Shown here in pieces: positions 7,952 to 17,520 of a stretch of DNA of 64,000 nucleotides. Source of the stretch: Pseudoalteromonas luteoviolacea (GTDB taxonomy: Bacteria; Pseudomonadota; Gammaproteobacteria; Enterobacterales; Alteromonadaceae); the NCBI RefSeq assembly GCF_018100925.1, contig NZ_JAGJEH010000009.1, positions 186,001 to 250,000 of the forward strand. The letters run 5' to 3'. Every line of letters begins with the position of its first letter. Within the stretch, counting starts at the first letter, position 1. The translations under genes were made by a program, and so were the position numbers. The notes below the pieces were generated by a model that saw nothing but the letters and a program-made list of their open reading frames with translations, had not been told where the DNA came from and did not search any database.

Positions 7952-10900
7952 TTAACCATTATCTTGAATCGTCAGTGTTTTGGTTCTGACTATAGTTTCA
8001 CCAGGGTTATTTGGATCTGGAATCGTGAATGTCACTATTAAGTTTCCAGAACTTAAATTATTGGCTGCATTTTCAGGCGTGACTAAAACGACAGCTTTAC
8101 CACGATCAAAACCACCACTGGCATATATAGTACCAGTTAACTCCTGTACGGTTATTGAGCCGTTTTGAGTCGAGATACTCACCGTGGTGCCTTCTGGTAA
8201 CGTGTTACCGTACAGATCAGAGTAATATATCTCTACCATCACCTGCGCAGTTTCATTTTCACCATCACCATTGAAGTCCCCTATCATTATACGATTTATA
8301 TCGCAATAATTAGCGTTTTCAGTATCCTCAAGTCCAAATAGACCTTCGACAGGTAGCGTAACTACTTCGGAATCAGGATCTTCAGGATCTATTGGACCGA
8401 CTGGATTGCTACACGCTTCACCAACGCCGCCAATATGTGACTTATTGACGACGAAACGAGCATATACTACGTCGCTTGACGCAACAATTTCAAACTGCTT
8501 CCTAATATCAACAAGATCTTTACTACATTGGCCCGCTTCTTCGGCAGCCTGTCCACATAAGAGACCATTGTAAATACCAGTTGTTGGATCAGCAGGTAAT
8601 CCGTCGTAGCGGCCATTATTGTTGGCATCTAAATAAGGTTCATTGTGACCACCATTACTCAAAGTCGGTTCACATGGGTCGTTTGCTTCCCCATTACTTG
8701 GGTCACAATCTACAGCGTCAAATTGGTTATTGCCATTAAAATCAATGAAAGCTTCAGGTAAATCGTCGTTTAGTGGCTGAAATTCACCGATATCGAATAA
8801 ACCATTTTTACGCGTAATGGTATCTGTCGAAGGCTTATCATGAAAGTTTTCTTGGCCTTTTGCTGTCGCAAGAACCGTAACACGAGCACCACGTACAACC
8901 GTTCTTGTTACATCAACACCGTCAATATTCTCAGTTACCGTGGTAGGGTAATCTCCAATACAAGGGACTGGTTGTCCTTGATAGGTATCACACACGTCGT
9001 TAATCTTATTGCGCCATTTGTCCGCGGTAAAAGGTAACTCCCCTTGAGATCGCCACTGGACCTGACAACGTCCTTTGTCAGCAAAACATTGATAAGACTC
9101 ATCTCCACCCGAGCCATCTATATTTCCTACAACCCCTGCTTCTGTTTGAACATTCGCAACTAGGTCATCTTTTGAAAGTTGATTAAACTGATCACCAAAG
9201 AACACATTAATGGTCGTGGTTATACCAACATAATTTTGCGTGTTAAGAATATATGTCTCGGGTGCCGCATCAAAGCTATCTTGATCAGGAACACCTGACG
9301 ATAGGACAACGCCAGAAGACACCGCGTTGATCTGGTCATTCGCTGGAATTAATGTGTAGCCTGTAATACCAGCAGGAAGTTCGCAAAACTCTAAACTTGG
9401 GTCCGCAGTACATTGATCAATTTTAGACTGCCAGCACGTTGGAAACAGGTTGGTCTGAGCTGCCTGTGCGATTGTTTCATCAGGAAGGTAACAAGCCTCT
9501 ACTACTAAGCCTCCAGGTACAACCCCACCCTCGATCAAGGTCTTTGCTTCACCATCGTTATCCGTATTACCTTTATACGTATTTAGGCTTGCCTCACCCG
9601 TTAAATCCGCAAACCTGAATTCAATCTGCTTTTGCCTTAGCGGGATATCATCCGTGTCAATTAACTGGAATGTAATGGTTGACGTAACAGCCACACTGCC
9701 GGTTGCAGGAGGTAGCCCAATAAAGCGGTTGCTTGCGCTGATAAACTTCAATGATTGCACAGGGGCTGTTTTTACAAAGAAAGCATAGTTAACCGGATCC
9801 GCGGCAGAAATACTCGCTGTTATAGTGTCATTGCCATTACAGCCACTGGCGCGATACGTAGAAGTTGCTACTCCAGCTTGAGTTCGTACTGGGCTGTCAA
9901 TTGTTGCCAATGTACCAGCTGGCTGTTGGCTTGCGCAAATAGACGAAAAGCCAATGTCTACAGGCTGTTCATATAAGCTAGTTAAAGCTTCATCTGTAAA
10001 GACTCTTGCAGTCACGATAAAGCTATCGCCGGAGTCTAATTCAGGCAGAGGTTGATCTGGGTTAGTCGAAGCGGGTAAATCTGCAGACAACTGCAAGTAA
10101 AGCTGCTGTATACCAACAGAGAAATTTTCGCTTGCATCTTCTCCGTCAAAACTAACACTGATTGTGCCAGCGCCGTCACTATCACCGGGCTGCAGCTTTA
10201 AGATTGCAATGCCATTTACATCCGTCAATACCTTTCCTGAGCTTGGCAGAACTTGTCCTTTATCCGTCGTAACTTCGATAATTTGGTTCTCTACACTCTC
10301 ACCGGCGCTGGTCACCTTACCCAATTCAATAAATAGTTCAGGAATTACACTGGAATCAACACTGGTTACTTCTGTACAATCACTTGGGTCAACTGGGTTG
10401 GAAGTGTCATTGCGTACTGCGTCCCAATCAGGTGCACAGTTGATTAATAGGCGAATGTCAAAACTATAATTGCCATCAATAACAACCGCATCACCTTTAG
10501 AGTTAAACACTGCTGGGTTTGTTGTGATGCCCTCATATTCCGCCGTTACTTCTCCAACGCCAGACACCGTTGTAACAAATAAATCTATTGAAGCTTTACC
10601 TTGGCTATCTGTCACCGCTCTGCCATTTTCCGGAGACATTGTCCCAACATCATCTACCGTAAAAGTCACTAAAGCACCTTGAACGGGGCTGCCGTCCTCT
10701 GTAAGCACAGCGATGACTTCCGCTTTATTATCTTTTGTCAACAGGTTGCCTTCGCTAATGTCAGTACCGTTGCCGTCCTTGATAGATTCAATAATCAGTA
10801 ATAAGCCACCATCGCCTTGGCTATTAAAGTTGAAGTTGCGTGATACTTCTTCCCCGTTACTTGCAGTAAACGTCGCTGTAACTCTACCAGCTCCTTTAAC

Positions 10901-13210
10901 GGAGTTATCTTTAAGTTGAATAGTAGCAACACCCAAAGAATTAGTTAAAACCGAACCAGATTGCGGGTCTAATGTCCCAAACGCGTTGACCGTGAATTGA
11001 ATTTGTTGATTTTCAAATGCTGAACCATTTTGTAACAGCGTTGCACTCAAAGTCAGCTCTGAATTACCAGACAGCTCATTAGTTATTTGACCAGACGCAT
11101 TTCTTGCAACAATTGATAACTCAAATGCCGAGTCGCCAAAGTCAGGATCTCCCTCGGTGTAGTAGATATATTGCTGTGTCACGGTTTCAGATGTCATTGG
11201 ATCTGTATAAGTCGCTGACAGTTGCCCAACGCCAGTCTCATTGTTAGCAACCAGCTCTAATGATGCTTTACCGTTTGCCTGAGTTGCAGCCTGGCCATCA
11301 GAGGGTACAGTGGCTGCCTTACCACCCGTAGAGACATTGACAATCGCATTACTGACCAATGTACCATTGTTGGAAAGCGTGACTTCTACCGAGCCTTTAG
11401 TCGTACCACTGAGCGGATTGCTTTGGCTAATTGGATCGCCGTTTTCTTTATCTGTAACAGTGAGTACCATCTGTAAGCCACCGTCACCAGCACTAATAAA
11501 GCTGAAAGATTTACTGATCACCTGGTTATCTTCAGTCGTATAAGTTGCCGTGACTACACCCGCACCGTCTACATTGTTTTCAGTTAGCACAACCGGAGCA
11601 ATACCATCAGAGCCAGTTTCTACCACACTGCTCGCCAGCAAACCTTTGTCATCAACCGAAAAGTTCACATTTTGCCCTGATACAGGCGAACCGTTTAATG
11701 TAAGTGTCGCCTTTACCGTCAACGGTGACGCAAAAGATAATTGATTTGAAGATACTCCTGCGGCCGTCTCACCGACAATTGCAAGTTCATACGTCTGTTG
11801 ACCAAAAAACTCATCTCCATTTGAGTGATAATTAACTGTGTTGGTTACAGTCTCTGTTTCAGTCGTATATGTTACCGTTAGCGTGTCAACGCCCGACTCC
11901 ATGTTTGGAATAAGTGCCAATGTAGCTTGACCGCTACTATTTGTTTCTACGCGGCCATCCGATGGTAATGTAATGCCTTTTGTGCCCGCATTAACAGATA
12001 CAATTGCGCCAGAGAGTGGCTGACCGTTATCTAACAAATTAATTGAAACCGAGCCGTTTTTGCCTGTATCTAACGGGTTTTGTTCAGATATTACATTACC
12101 CTGAGGATCGGTGATTTGCACCTGCATCTGCAAACCGCCGTCACCCTCACTTTCAAAACTTATAGATGACGAAACGTCTTCGATTTCAGTGCCCGGAGTT
12201 TCATAGGTCACATTTAACTGTCCAACGCCGGATTCATTGTTGTCAATCAGATTGAAGGTGACTACACCCTGCTCATCTGTTTTCAAGACATTGGTTGCTG
12301 AACCAATCAGTGCCTTATTAACGGTAAACACAAGAGGTTCATTGGCAAGCGGTTTACCGTTTAGTGTTAAGGTTGCTCTGACAGCTATCGGCGAAGAAAA
12401 CGACAAGTCATTTGTTTCATTGCCCTGTTGGTCTAAGCCGACAACAGATAAGGCATAGACTTGTAGCCCAAAGAATTCGTATCCATCTGAAACGAAGTTC
12501 GTGCTATTAGTTATGTCACCATAAGTAACGACGATTGACCCTGCACCAGTTTGCCTAGTTGCATTAATTTGAAAACTAGCCTGCCCGTTCGCATCTGTGA
12601 CTATTTTGCCATTACTTGCCGTGCTGATTAGTTCATCAAATGTGAAGGTCAGAATTTGGCCTGTTAAGGGCGTCCCGTTGCTAGTTAATGTCGCCATAAC
12701 TGTTGCTGGATTTTCACCAGCTAGCCTATTGGTTGTGTCGACTGCATTACCATTGGCATCAGTGATAGCTAGCGCAATTTGAGTACCACCATCGCCCATT
12801 GCCGCATATTCGATTGATTTGGTCAGTGTTTCGCTATTAACATCAAATGACGCTGTTATGGTACCTGCGCCTTGATTGTTATTCGCAACGATCCCAACTG
12901 TTGCAATACCTTCACTATTTGTGAGCGCAGACGTTGAGCCATTAAATTCGGAAAATTCATCGCCTACAAATTTAACAAGCCTATCTGCTTGAGCTTGGCC
13001 ATCTTTTGTAATTTTGGCTTGGACCTGAATCGGGTTGGAAACGCTGAGTTCGGAGGAACCACTTTGAGAATTGAGACTTAATGCAATTGCATATTCATCT
13101 GTATCATTACCACCATCACCGGAGGTGTCTTTTTCTATCGACCCCCCTCCGCCACAGGCTGTTAGAAGGAATATCATAAATATGGTGCTAAACCAACGCA
13201 TTGAAAACAT
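7952..13210 (-). CDS. Very large Ig-like (Big_1/invasin-type) repeat lipoprotein
   Basis: About 1752 residues. The start MFSMRWF at 13210 is preferred for its AGGGAG site 8 bases upstream. A lipoprotein signal ends in the lipobox LLTACGGGG, so the protein is lipid-anchored, probably at the outer membrane. The first ~1050 residues are nine immunoglobulin-like domains of about 105-112 residues, of the bacterial Ig group 1 type. They share motifs such as ATLTLNGxP, V(T)DxxGxA and GAGxxTATY. Two subtypes alternate: one opens GDGGxQ, the other (E)FFGxxxYxL. The C-terminal ~700 residues contain cysteine pairs and aspartate/asparagine-rich calcium-type loops (DFNGNNQFD, DANNNGRYDG, DFNGDGENE). Large invasin-like surface proteins act in adhesion or biofilm; that role here is inference. 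The gene is a single unit with its own terminator. Confidence 0.9.
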   Translation of the reverse strand: MFSMRWFSTIFMIFLLTACGGGGSIEKDTSGDGGNDTDEYAIALSLNSQSGSSELSVSNPIQVQAKITKDGQAQADRLVKFVGDEFSEFNGSTSALTNSEGIATVGIVANNNQGAGTITASFDVNSETLTKSIEYAAMGDGGTQIALAITDANGNAVDTTNRLAGENPATVMATLTSNGTPLTGQILTFTFDELISTASNGKIVTDANGQASFQINATRQTGAGSIVVTYGDITNSTNFVSDGYEFFGLQVYALSVVGLDQQGNETNDLSFSSPIAVRATLTLNGKPLANEPLVFTVNKALIGSATNVLKTDEQGVVTFNLIDNNESGVGQLNVTYETPGTEIEDVSSSISFESEGDGGLQMQVQITDPQGNVISEQNPLDTGKNGSVSINLLDNGQPLSGAIVSVNAGTKGITLPSDGRVETNSSGQATLALIPNMESGVDTLTVTYTTETETVTNTVNYHSNGDEFFGQQTYELAIVGETAAGVSSNQLSFASPLTVKATLTLNGSPVSGQNVNFSVDDKGLLASSVVETGSDGIAPVVLTENNVDGAGVVTATYTTEDNQVISKSFSFISAGDGGLQMVLTVTDKENGDPISQSNPLSGTTKGSVEVTLSNNGTLVSNAIVNVSTGGKAATVPSDGQAATQANGKASLELVANNETGVGQLSATYTDPMTSETVTQQYIYYTEGDPDFGDSAFELSIVARNASGQITNELSGNSELTLSATLLQNGSAFENQQIQFTVNAFGTLDPQSGSVLTNSLGVATIQLKDNSVKGAGRVTATFTASNGEEVSRNFNFNSQGDGGLLLIIESIKDGNGTDISEGNLLTKDNKAEVIAVLTEDGSPVQGALVTFTVDDVGTMSPENGRAVTDSQGKASIDLFVTTVSGVGEVTAEYEGITTNPAVFNSKGDAVVIDGNYSFDIRLLINCAPDWDAVRNDTSNPVDPSDCTEVTSVDSSVIPELFIELGKVTSAGESVENQIIEVTTDKGQVLPSSGKVLTDVNGIAILKLQPGDSDGAGTISVSFDGEDASENFSVGIQQLYLQLSADLPASTNPDQPLPELDSGDSFIVTARVFTDEALTSLYEQPVDIGFSSICASQQPAGTLATIDSPVRTQAGVATSTYRASGCNGNDTITASISAADPVNYAFFVKTAPVQSLKFISASNRFIGLPPATGSVAVTSTITFQLIDTDDIPLRQKQIEFRFADLTGEASLNTYKGNTDNDGEAKTLIEGGVVPGGLVVEACYLPDETIAQAAQTNLFPTCWQSKIDQCTADPSLEFCELPAGITGYTLIPANDQINAVSSGVVLSSGVPDQDSFDAAPETYILNTQNYVGITTTINVFFGDQFNQLSKDDLVANVQTEAGVVGNIDGSGGDESYQCFADKGRCQVQWRSQGELPFTADKWRNKINDVCDTYQGQPVPCIGDYPTTVTENIDGVDVTRTVVRGARVTVLATAKGQENFHDKPSTDTITRKNGLFDIGEFQPLNDDLPEAFIDFNGNNQFDAVDCDPSNGEANDPCEPTLSNGGHNEPYLDANNNGRYDGLPADPTTGIYNGLLCGQAAEEAGQCSKDLVDIRKQFEIVASSDVVYARFVVNKSHIGGVGEACSNPVGPIDPEDPDSEVVTLPVEGLFGLEDTENANYCDINRIMIGDFNGDGENETAQVMVEIYYSDLYGNTLPEGTTVSISTQNGSITVQELTGTIYASGGFDRGKAVVLVTPENAANNLSSGNLIVTFTIPDPNNPGETIVRTKTLTIQDNG

Positions 13211-13386
13211 CCGCAGTTCTCCCTCGCACAATTTAAAATTAGAGTTATTTGCACAATGTTAACCCAAACCAAGATAAAAAATCACAATTTTTTCGTAGTC
13301 TTGGCATTTTTTTTTGTTCATTTTGAACCATCCTGTTAGGCTATAACGATTTTAACAACGAATAGTTTTAGGGCGTGTCCAAAACA

Positions 13387-14721
13387 ATGACTGATAATAA
13401 TAAATTTAGCCTGACTACACGTATCATGATAGCCATGATCGCGGGTATTGGTGTGGGTATAATTTTCCAACAAATTCTTGCCGGTGAGCCTGAGTTCTTA
13501 ATTCCCCTTGGATTTGTCGACTTTCCATTAAGAGGCTTCTTTGTCGATGGTCTTTTCCACGTCGGTGGCCAAATCTTTATCGCCAGTTTGAAAATGCTGG
13601 TTGTTCCGCTGGTATTTATATCACTGGTTTGTGGTACCTGTAGCCTAAGTGATCCTAAAAAGTTAGGTCGTTTAGGTGGTAAGTCCATATTGCTATACTT
13701 AACAACTACTGCTATCGCTATCACAGTTGCAATATCTCTTGCTCTGCTGGTGAGTCCAGGTGCAGGAATTGATATGCCAACAACAAGTAGCTTTGATGCA
13801 AAAGAAGCCCCGACTCTCGCTCAAGTTATCATTGGTATGTTCCCAACTAACCCAATCGATGCAATGGCCAGTGGCAATATGCTTCAAGTTATCGTATTTG
13901 CTTTGCTATTCGGAATTGCTATGGCATTAAGTGGAGAGCCTGGCAAACGAATCGCGGCTGTTTTTGATGATTTAAATACGGTAATTTTAAAATTAGTTAC
14001 TCTATTAATGAACTTAGCGCCATATGGTGTGTTCTGTTTAATGGCAAAACTGTTTACCGATATTAAAATGGGTTTAATCGTTGAGCTTGGAAAATACTTT
14101 TTAGTTGTAGTAGCGGCACTGTTTTTCCACGCTTTAGTAAACTACACCATTTTACTTAAAGTGCTTACAGGCCTTAACCCTGTGACCTTCTTAACTAAAA
14201 TGAAAGATGCTTGCATGTTTGCATTCAGTACTTCTAGCTCTAGTGCAACGATGCCTGTCACACTTGAAACCGCGACCAAAAAGTTAGGCGCAAACAATAC
14301 CGTCGCCTCTTTTACGGTACCTTTAGGTGCAACAATCAATATGGATGGTACAGCCATTATGCAAGGTGTTGCTACCGTCTTTATCGCTCAGGTATTTGCT
14401 GTTGACTTAACTCTTAGCGACTACCTAATGGTGATTTTAACAGCCACGTTGGCTTCTGTGGGCACAGCCGGTGTACCAGGTGTTGGCTTGATCATGCTTG
14501 CAATGGTGTTAAACCAGGTTGGTCTTCCTGTCGAAGGGATCGCTATTATCATGGGTGTTGATAGGCTACTCGATATGACCCGTACAGCTGTTAACGTTAC
14601 TGGTGACTGTATGGTTACTTGTGTCGTCGCAAAATCTGAAGGTGAGTTAAATCATGATGTGTTTAACGACCCTAACGCAGCAAAAGACCTTGAAGAAAAC
14701 TTAACTACTTCTAAAGTTTAA
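13387..14721 (+). CDS. Dicarboxylate/amino acid:cation symporter (DAACS family)
   Basis: Inner-membrane secondary transporter of the GltP/DctA/SLC1 family, about 444 residues, taking up dicarboxylates or acidic/neutral amino acids with Na+ or H+. Family hallmarks are the serine-rich re-entrant hairpin (FSTSSSSATMPVT), the cation/substrate motif GATINMDGTAI, and the C-terminal DRLLDMTRTAVNVTGD segment that contacts the substrate. The start is uncertain: a GTG at 13375 has AGGG only one base away, whereas the ATG at 13387 has it about 13 bases upstream; I prefer the ATG. It is divergent from the Ig lipoprotein gene and ends in a hairpin at 14732-14760. The exact substrate is not decidable from sequence. 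Confidence 0.93.
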   Translation: MTDNNKFSLTTRIMIAMIAGIGVGIIFQQILAGEPEFLIPLGFVDFPLRGFFVDGLFHVGGQIFIASLKMLVVPLVFISLVCGTCSLSDPKKLGRLGGKSILLYLTTTAIAITVAISLALLVSPGAGIDMPTTSSFDAKEAPTLAQVIIGMFPTNPIDAMASGNMLQVIVFALLFGIAMALSGEPGKRIAAVFDDLNTVILKLVTLLMNLAPYGVFCLMAKLFTDIKMGLIVELGKYFLVVVAALFFHALVNYTILLKVLTGLNPVTFLTKMKDACMFAFSTSSSSATMPVTLETATKKLGANNTVASFTVPLGATINMDGTAIMQGVATVFIAQVFAVDLTLSDYLMVILTATLASVGTAGVPGVGLIMLAMVLNQVGLPVEGIAIIMGVDRLLDMTRTAVNVTGDCMVTCVVAKSEGELNHDVFNDPNAAKDLEENLTTSKV

Positions 14722-14731
14722 TTGCACAGTA

Positions 14732-14760
14732 CAGAGTAGCTTGGACACCAAGTTACTCTG
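14732..14760 (+). terminator. Probable terminator after the symporter gene
   Basis: An 11-bp stem (CAGAGTAGCTT / AAGTTACTCTG, one G-U pair) with a 7-base loop lies 10 bases past the stop. Only a short T-run (TTAT) follows. Confidence 0.5.
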
Positions 14761-14876
14761 TTATAAACCTTTCAAAATAAATGCATGAAAACAGTTCATT
14801 ATCATGCAAAATATTCAGCCAAAACTCCCCCACTTAAGTTACAATCGAGTCACTTGTCACAACTGGATTGTTAAAT

Positions 14877-15752
14877 ATGACATCAAATAACAAAAATATA
14901 GCTTTTATTGGCCTTGGTGTAATGGGATTTCCAATGGCTGGTCACCTAGCAAATCAAGGCTATAACGTCACTGTATACAACCGCACTACGAGCAAAGCAC
15001 AAACTTGGATGGAGACTTATTCCGGTCAACTTGCTACAACCCCAGCTTTAGCAGCTGCGAATGCGGATATCGTATTTATTTGCGTTGGTAATGACGATGA
15101 CCTCAGAGAAGTAACCACTGGAACTGATGGCGTTCTTCAATCTATGCGCGCAAATACTACACTAGTTGATCACACAACAGCTTCCGCAGATGTAGCCAGA
15201 GAATTGTTCAAAGCCTGCGAAGCTAAGCAGATTGGCTTTGTTGATGCACCAGTATCTGGCGGGGAAGCTGGCGCAGTTAACGGACAGCTTACCATTATGT
15301 GTGGTGGTAAAGCAGACATCTACAAGGCCGTTGAGCCTGTAATGGCCGCTTACGCTCGCTTTTCTAAATTGCTCGGCGATGTCGGTTCAGGTCAAATAGC
15401 AAAAATGATGAATCAGATTTGTATCGCAGGTGTTGTACAAGGTCTCGCAGAAGCACTACAGTTTGGTCAAAATGCCAACATAGACTGCGAAGCCGTCATT
15501 GAAGTAATCTCCAAAGGTGCTGCTGGAAGCTGGCAGATGGAAAACCGCCATAAAAGCATGTTAGATGACCATTACGAACACGGGTTTGCGGTAGACTGGA
15601 TGCGAAAAGATCTGTCTATTGCCCTTGATGAGGCAAAAAAGAATGGCTCCACTTTGCCTGTGACCGCGTTGGTAGATCAGTTCTACGCGGATGTTCAAAA
15701 GATGGGCGGTAATCGCTGGGATACCTCCAGCTTATTAAAGCGCCTTGTTTAG
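14877..15752 (+). CDS. NAD(P)-dependent beta-hydroxyacid dehydrogenase (3-hydroxyisobutyrate/tartronate semialdehyde reductase family)
   Basis: About 291 residues. The N-terminal Rossmann fold has GLGVMG; next comes the substrate-binding motif DAPVSGGEAGA (about residues 123-133), and the catalytic lysine is K176 in GSGQIAKMMNQ. These are the signatures of the GarR/MmsB/GLYR family, which interconverts beta-hydroxyacids and their semialdehydes. The ATG at 14877 is preferred over the upstream TTG at 14868; the ribosome site is weak. It is probably monocistronic, with a hairpin after the stop. Whether the substrate is 3-hydroxyisobutyrate, tartronate semialdehyde or glyoxylate/succinic semialdehyde cannot be told. 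Confidence 0.92.
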   Translation: MTSNNKNIAFIGLGVMGFPMAGHLANQGYNVTVYNRTTSKAQTWMETYSGQLATTPALAAANADIVFICVGNDDDLREVTTGTDGVLQSMRANTTLVDHTTASADVARELFKACEAKQIGFVDAPVSGGEAGAVNGQLTIMCGGKADIYKAVEPVMAAYARFSKLLGDVGSGQIAKMMNQICIAGVVQGLAEALQFGQNANIDCEAVIEVISKGAAGSWQMENRHKSMLDDHYEHGFAVDWMRKDLSIALDEAKKNGSTLPVTALVDQFYADVQKMGGNRWDTSSLLKRLV

Positions 15753-15765
15753 ACTTTTCTTTTTT

Positions 15766-15791
15766 GTGCCACACTCGTGGCACTTCTCTCT
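15766..15791 (+). terminator. Possible terminator after the dehydrogenase gene
   Basis: The stem GTGCCAC / GTGGCAC with loop ACTC is followed by TTCTCTCT, 14 bases past the stop. The tract is interrupted, so it is only moderately convincing. Confidence 0.48.
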
Positions 15792-15981
15792 AAAGCCCTG
15801 CTTCACCTATCATTTGTGTACGTTTGGTTAAATTTAAATTCCCTTGACATAAAATTGACCAAAATGACTGCTATGCTTGAACAATGGAGGGGATTACACC
15901 TCATTGGCAGTCAGTGGACTACATAACAACTCCACATGAAAATTATAAATACAACTCGTTATATGCACGGAACTTTGCAGC

Positions 15982-16497
15982 ATGGATAATATTTACAGAT
16001 ACAGTGTTAAGTTACTTACCGGTGAGACAGTTTCACTTAGGTCATTTCAAAATAGGCCCGTTATCATTGTCAACATCGCCAGTAAATGCAGTTTTACGCC
16101 ACAGCTCACCGCCCTTGAAAAAATGTATCGTAAGTATAATAAACAAGGCTTAGAGATAATTGCATTTCCATGCAATCAATTTGGTAAAAACGAGCCGCTA
16201 GAAAATGAAATGCTTCGTGAGTTTTATCAATCACATTTTAGTTTAAGTTTTAAAGTTGCTGAAAAAACATTGGTCAACGGCCCTGATGCACACCCTTTAT
16301 TTAATTACCTAAAATCACATACACGGGGAATTGCTCAAAACCGAGCAATAAAATGGAACTACACTAAATTTTTAATCGGTAATAATGGCGAGCTTTTGTC
16401 ACGCTATGCACCGCGTACAAAGCCAGAATCTTTAAAGCAGATCATCGAGGGTCAGTTGCAAGATGAAAGTAGCACTTTTCAGTTCGCAAAAATATGA
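15982..16497 (+). CDS. Glutathione peroxidase family protein
   Basis: Thiol peroxidase of the GPx family, 171 residues, reducing hydrogen peroxide or lipid/organic hydroperoxides in the cytoplasm with glutathione or thioredoxin as donor. The catalytic triad positions are visible: peroxidatic Cys36 in NIASKCSFTPQ, Gln66 in FPCNQFG and Trp125 in IKWNYTKFLI. It is the cysteine, not selenocysteine, form. The 3' end overlaps the next gene by 35 bases, so the two are probably co-transcribed. The upstream 230-base gap ends an independent unit and should hold the promoter, though no clean one is visible. Confidence 0.95.
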   Translation: MDNIYRYSVKLLTGETVSLRSFQNRPVIIVNIASKCSFTPQLTALEKMYRKYNKQGLEIIAFPCNQFGKNEPLENEMLREFYQSHFSLSFKVAEKTLVNGPDAHPLFNYLKSHTRGIAQNRAIKWNYTKFLIGNNGELLSRYAPRTKPESLKQIIEGQLQDESSTFQFAKI

Positions 16498-17440
16498 AAA
16501 CGCATTCTTCTCTCAAGCAATTAAAAATTTCATTGATATAGAGTTTGCGTATTTCGAACATAACCTAAACAGAGATACCGTTTACTTGGCGTCTGGTTGT
16601 GACGCAGTATGCGTGTTTGTCAATGATGACCTCAATGCTTGTGTACTCGCTGAATTAGCTGAGCTCGGTATTAAATACATCGCACTGAGGTGTGCCGGCT
16701 ACAATAATGTAGACATTGAGTCAGCGCATGCATTGGGCCTGCAAGTTGTACGAGTGCCCTCATACAGCCCTGAAGCGGTTGCAGAGCATTGCATGGCGCT
16801 TATACTCACCTTAGCGAGAAAAACACATAAAGCATATAACCGGATCAGAGAAGAGAATTTTGACCTCAATGGATTATTAGGCTTTAACATCCACAACAAA
16901 ACTGTTGGGCTAATTGGCTGTGGTAAAATTGGTCAGGCCTTGGTATCTATCTTAAATGGCTTTGGCGCACACACACTTGTTTATGACCCCAATATAGGCG
17001 AAGGCTCTTATACACAAGTGTCACTCGATATGCTTTTGCAGCAGAGCGATATCATATCCCTGCACTGCCCCCTAACCGATACCACACATCACTTACTTGA
17101 TGCTCAAGCATTTGGAAAAATGAAGCAAGGCGTTATGGTAATTAACACCAGTCGCGGTGCGATAATTGACACACGCGCATGTATTGCTGCGCTCAAATCA
17201 AATAAAATCGGGTATTTAGGGCTGGATGTATACGAACAGGAATCGGAGCTTTTTTTCAAAGACCGCAGTGAAGAGATCATCCAGGATGATACCTTTGTAA
17301 GGCTTAGTAGCTTTCCAAATGTGCTAATAACGGGACATCAAGGGTTCTTTACACAAGAAGCTCTGACTGAGATAGCGAATACAACACTAAAGAATTTGCA
17401 CGCACTTAAACACAAAACGCATACTCCAAATCTCGTTTAG
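16463..17440 (+). CDS. ldhA: D-lactate dehydrogenase / 2-hydroxyacid dehydrogenase, LdhA-like
   Basis: NAD-dependent D-2-hydroxyacid dehydrogenase, 325 residues (E. coli LdhA has 329). It reduces pyruvate to D-lactate in fermentative redox balancing. The nucleotide-binding motif is GLIGCGKIGQAL, and the catalytic residues are R231 (NTSRGAIID), E260 (DVYEQES) and H292 (TGHQGFF). The C-terminal pattern VYEQES-FF-DRS is typical of the LdhA branch rather than the SerA or PdxB branches. The start at 16463 has GAGGG about 11 bases upstream, inside the glutathione peroxidase gene, whose end it overlaps by 35 bases. Confidence 0.9.
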   Translation: MKVALFSSQKYENAFFSQAIKNFIDIEFAYFEHNLNRDTVYLASGCDAVCVFVNDDLNACVLAELAELGIKYIALRCAGYNNVDIESAHALGLQVVRVPSYSPEAVAEHCMALILTLARKTHKAYNRIREENFDLNGLLGFNIHNKTVGLIGCGKIGQALVSILNGFGAHTLVYDPNIGEGSYTQVSLDMLLQQSDIISLHCPLTDTTHHLLDAQAFGKMKQGVMVINTSRGAIIDTRACIAALKSNKIGYLGLDVYEQESELFFKDRSEEIIQDDTFVRLSSFPNVLITGHQGFFTQEALTEIANTTLKNLHALKHKTHTPNLV

Positions 17441-17475
17441 CACATACACGCTTTATTCATCCGAGTAAAATAAAA

Positions 17476-17497
17476 AGCGCAGCCAATTGGCTGCGCT
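17476..17497. terminator. Bidirectional terminator between ldhA and the SNF transporter gene
   Basis: The stem AGCGCAGCC / GGCTGCGCT around AATT sits between convergent genes. On the reverse strand it is followed by TTTTTATTTTA (strong), on the forward strand by CTCTTGTT (weaker). Confidence 0.82.
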
Positions 17498-17520
17498 CTC
17501 TTGTTATCTGCAATTTGGTG

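Noticed and set aside
7980..13262. Many forward-strand ORFs of 60-100 codons opposite the Ig-repeat gene
   Set aside because: They recur in the same antisense frame because the coding strand is repetitive and poor in certain codons; the translations are low-complexity and lack ribosome sites.
13368..13724. Reverse ORF of 118 codons over the start of the symporter gene
   Set aside because: Antisense to conserved coding sequence, with no recognisable domain.
15884..16153. Forward ORF of 89 codons overlapping the glutathione peroxidase start
   Set aside because: Different frame from the conserved peroxidase; no family match and no ribosome site.
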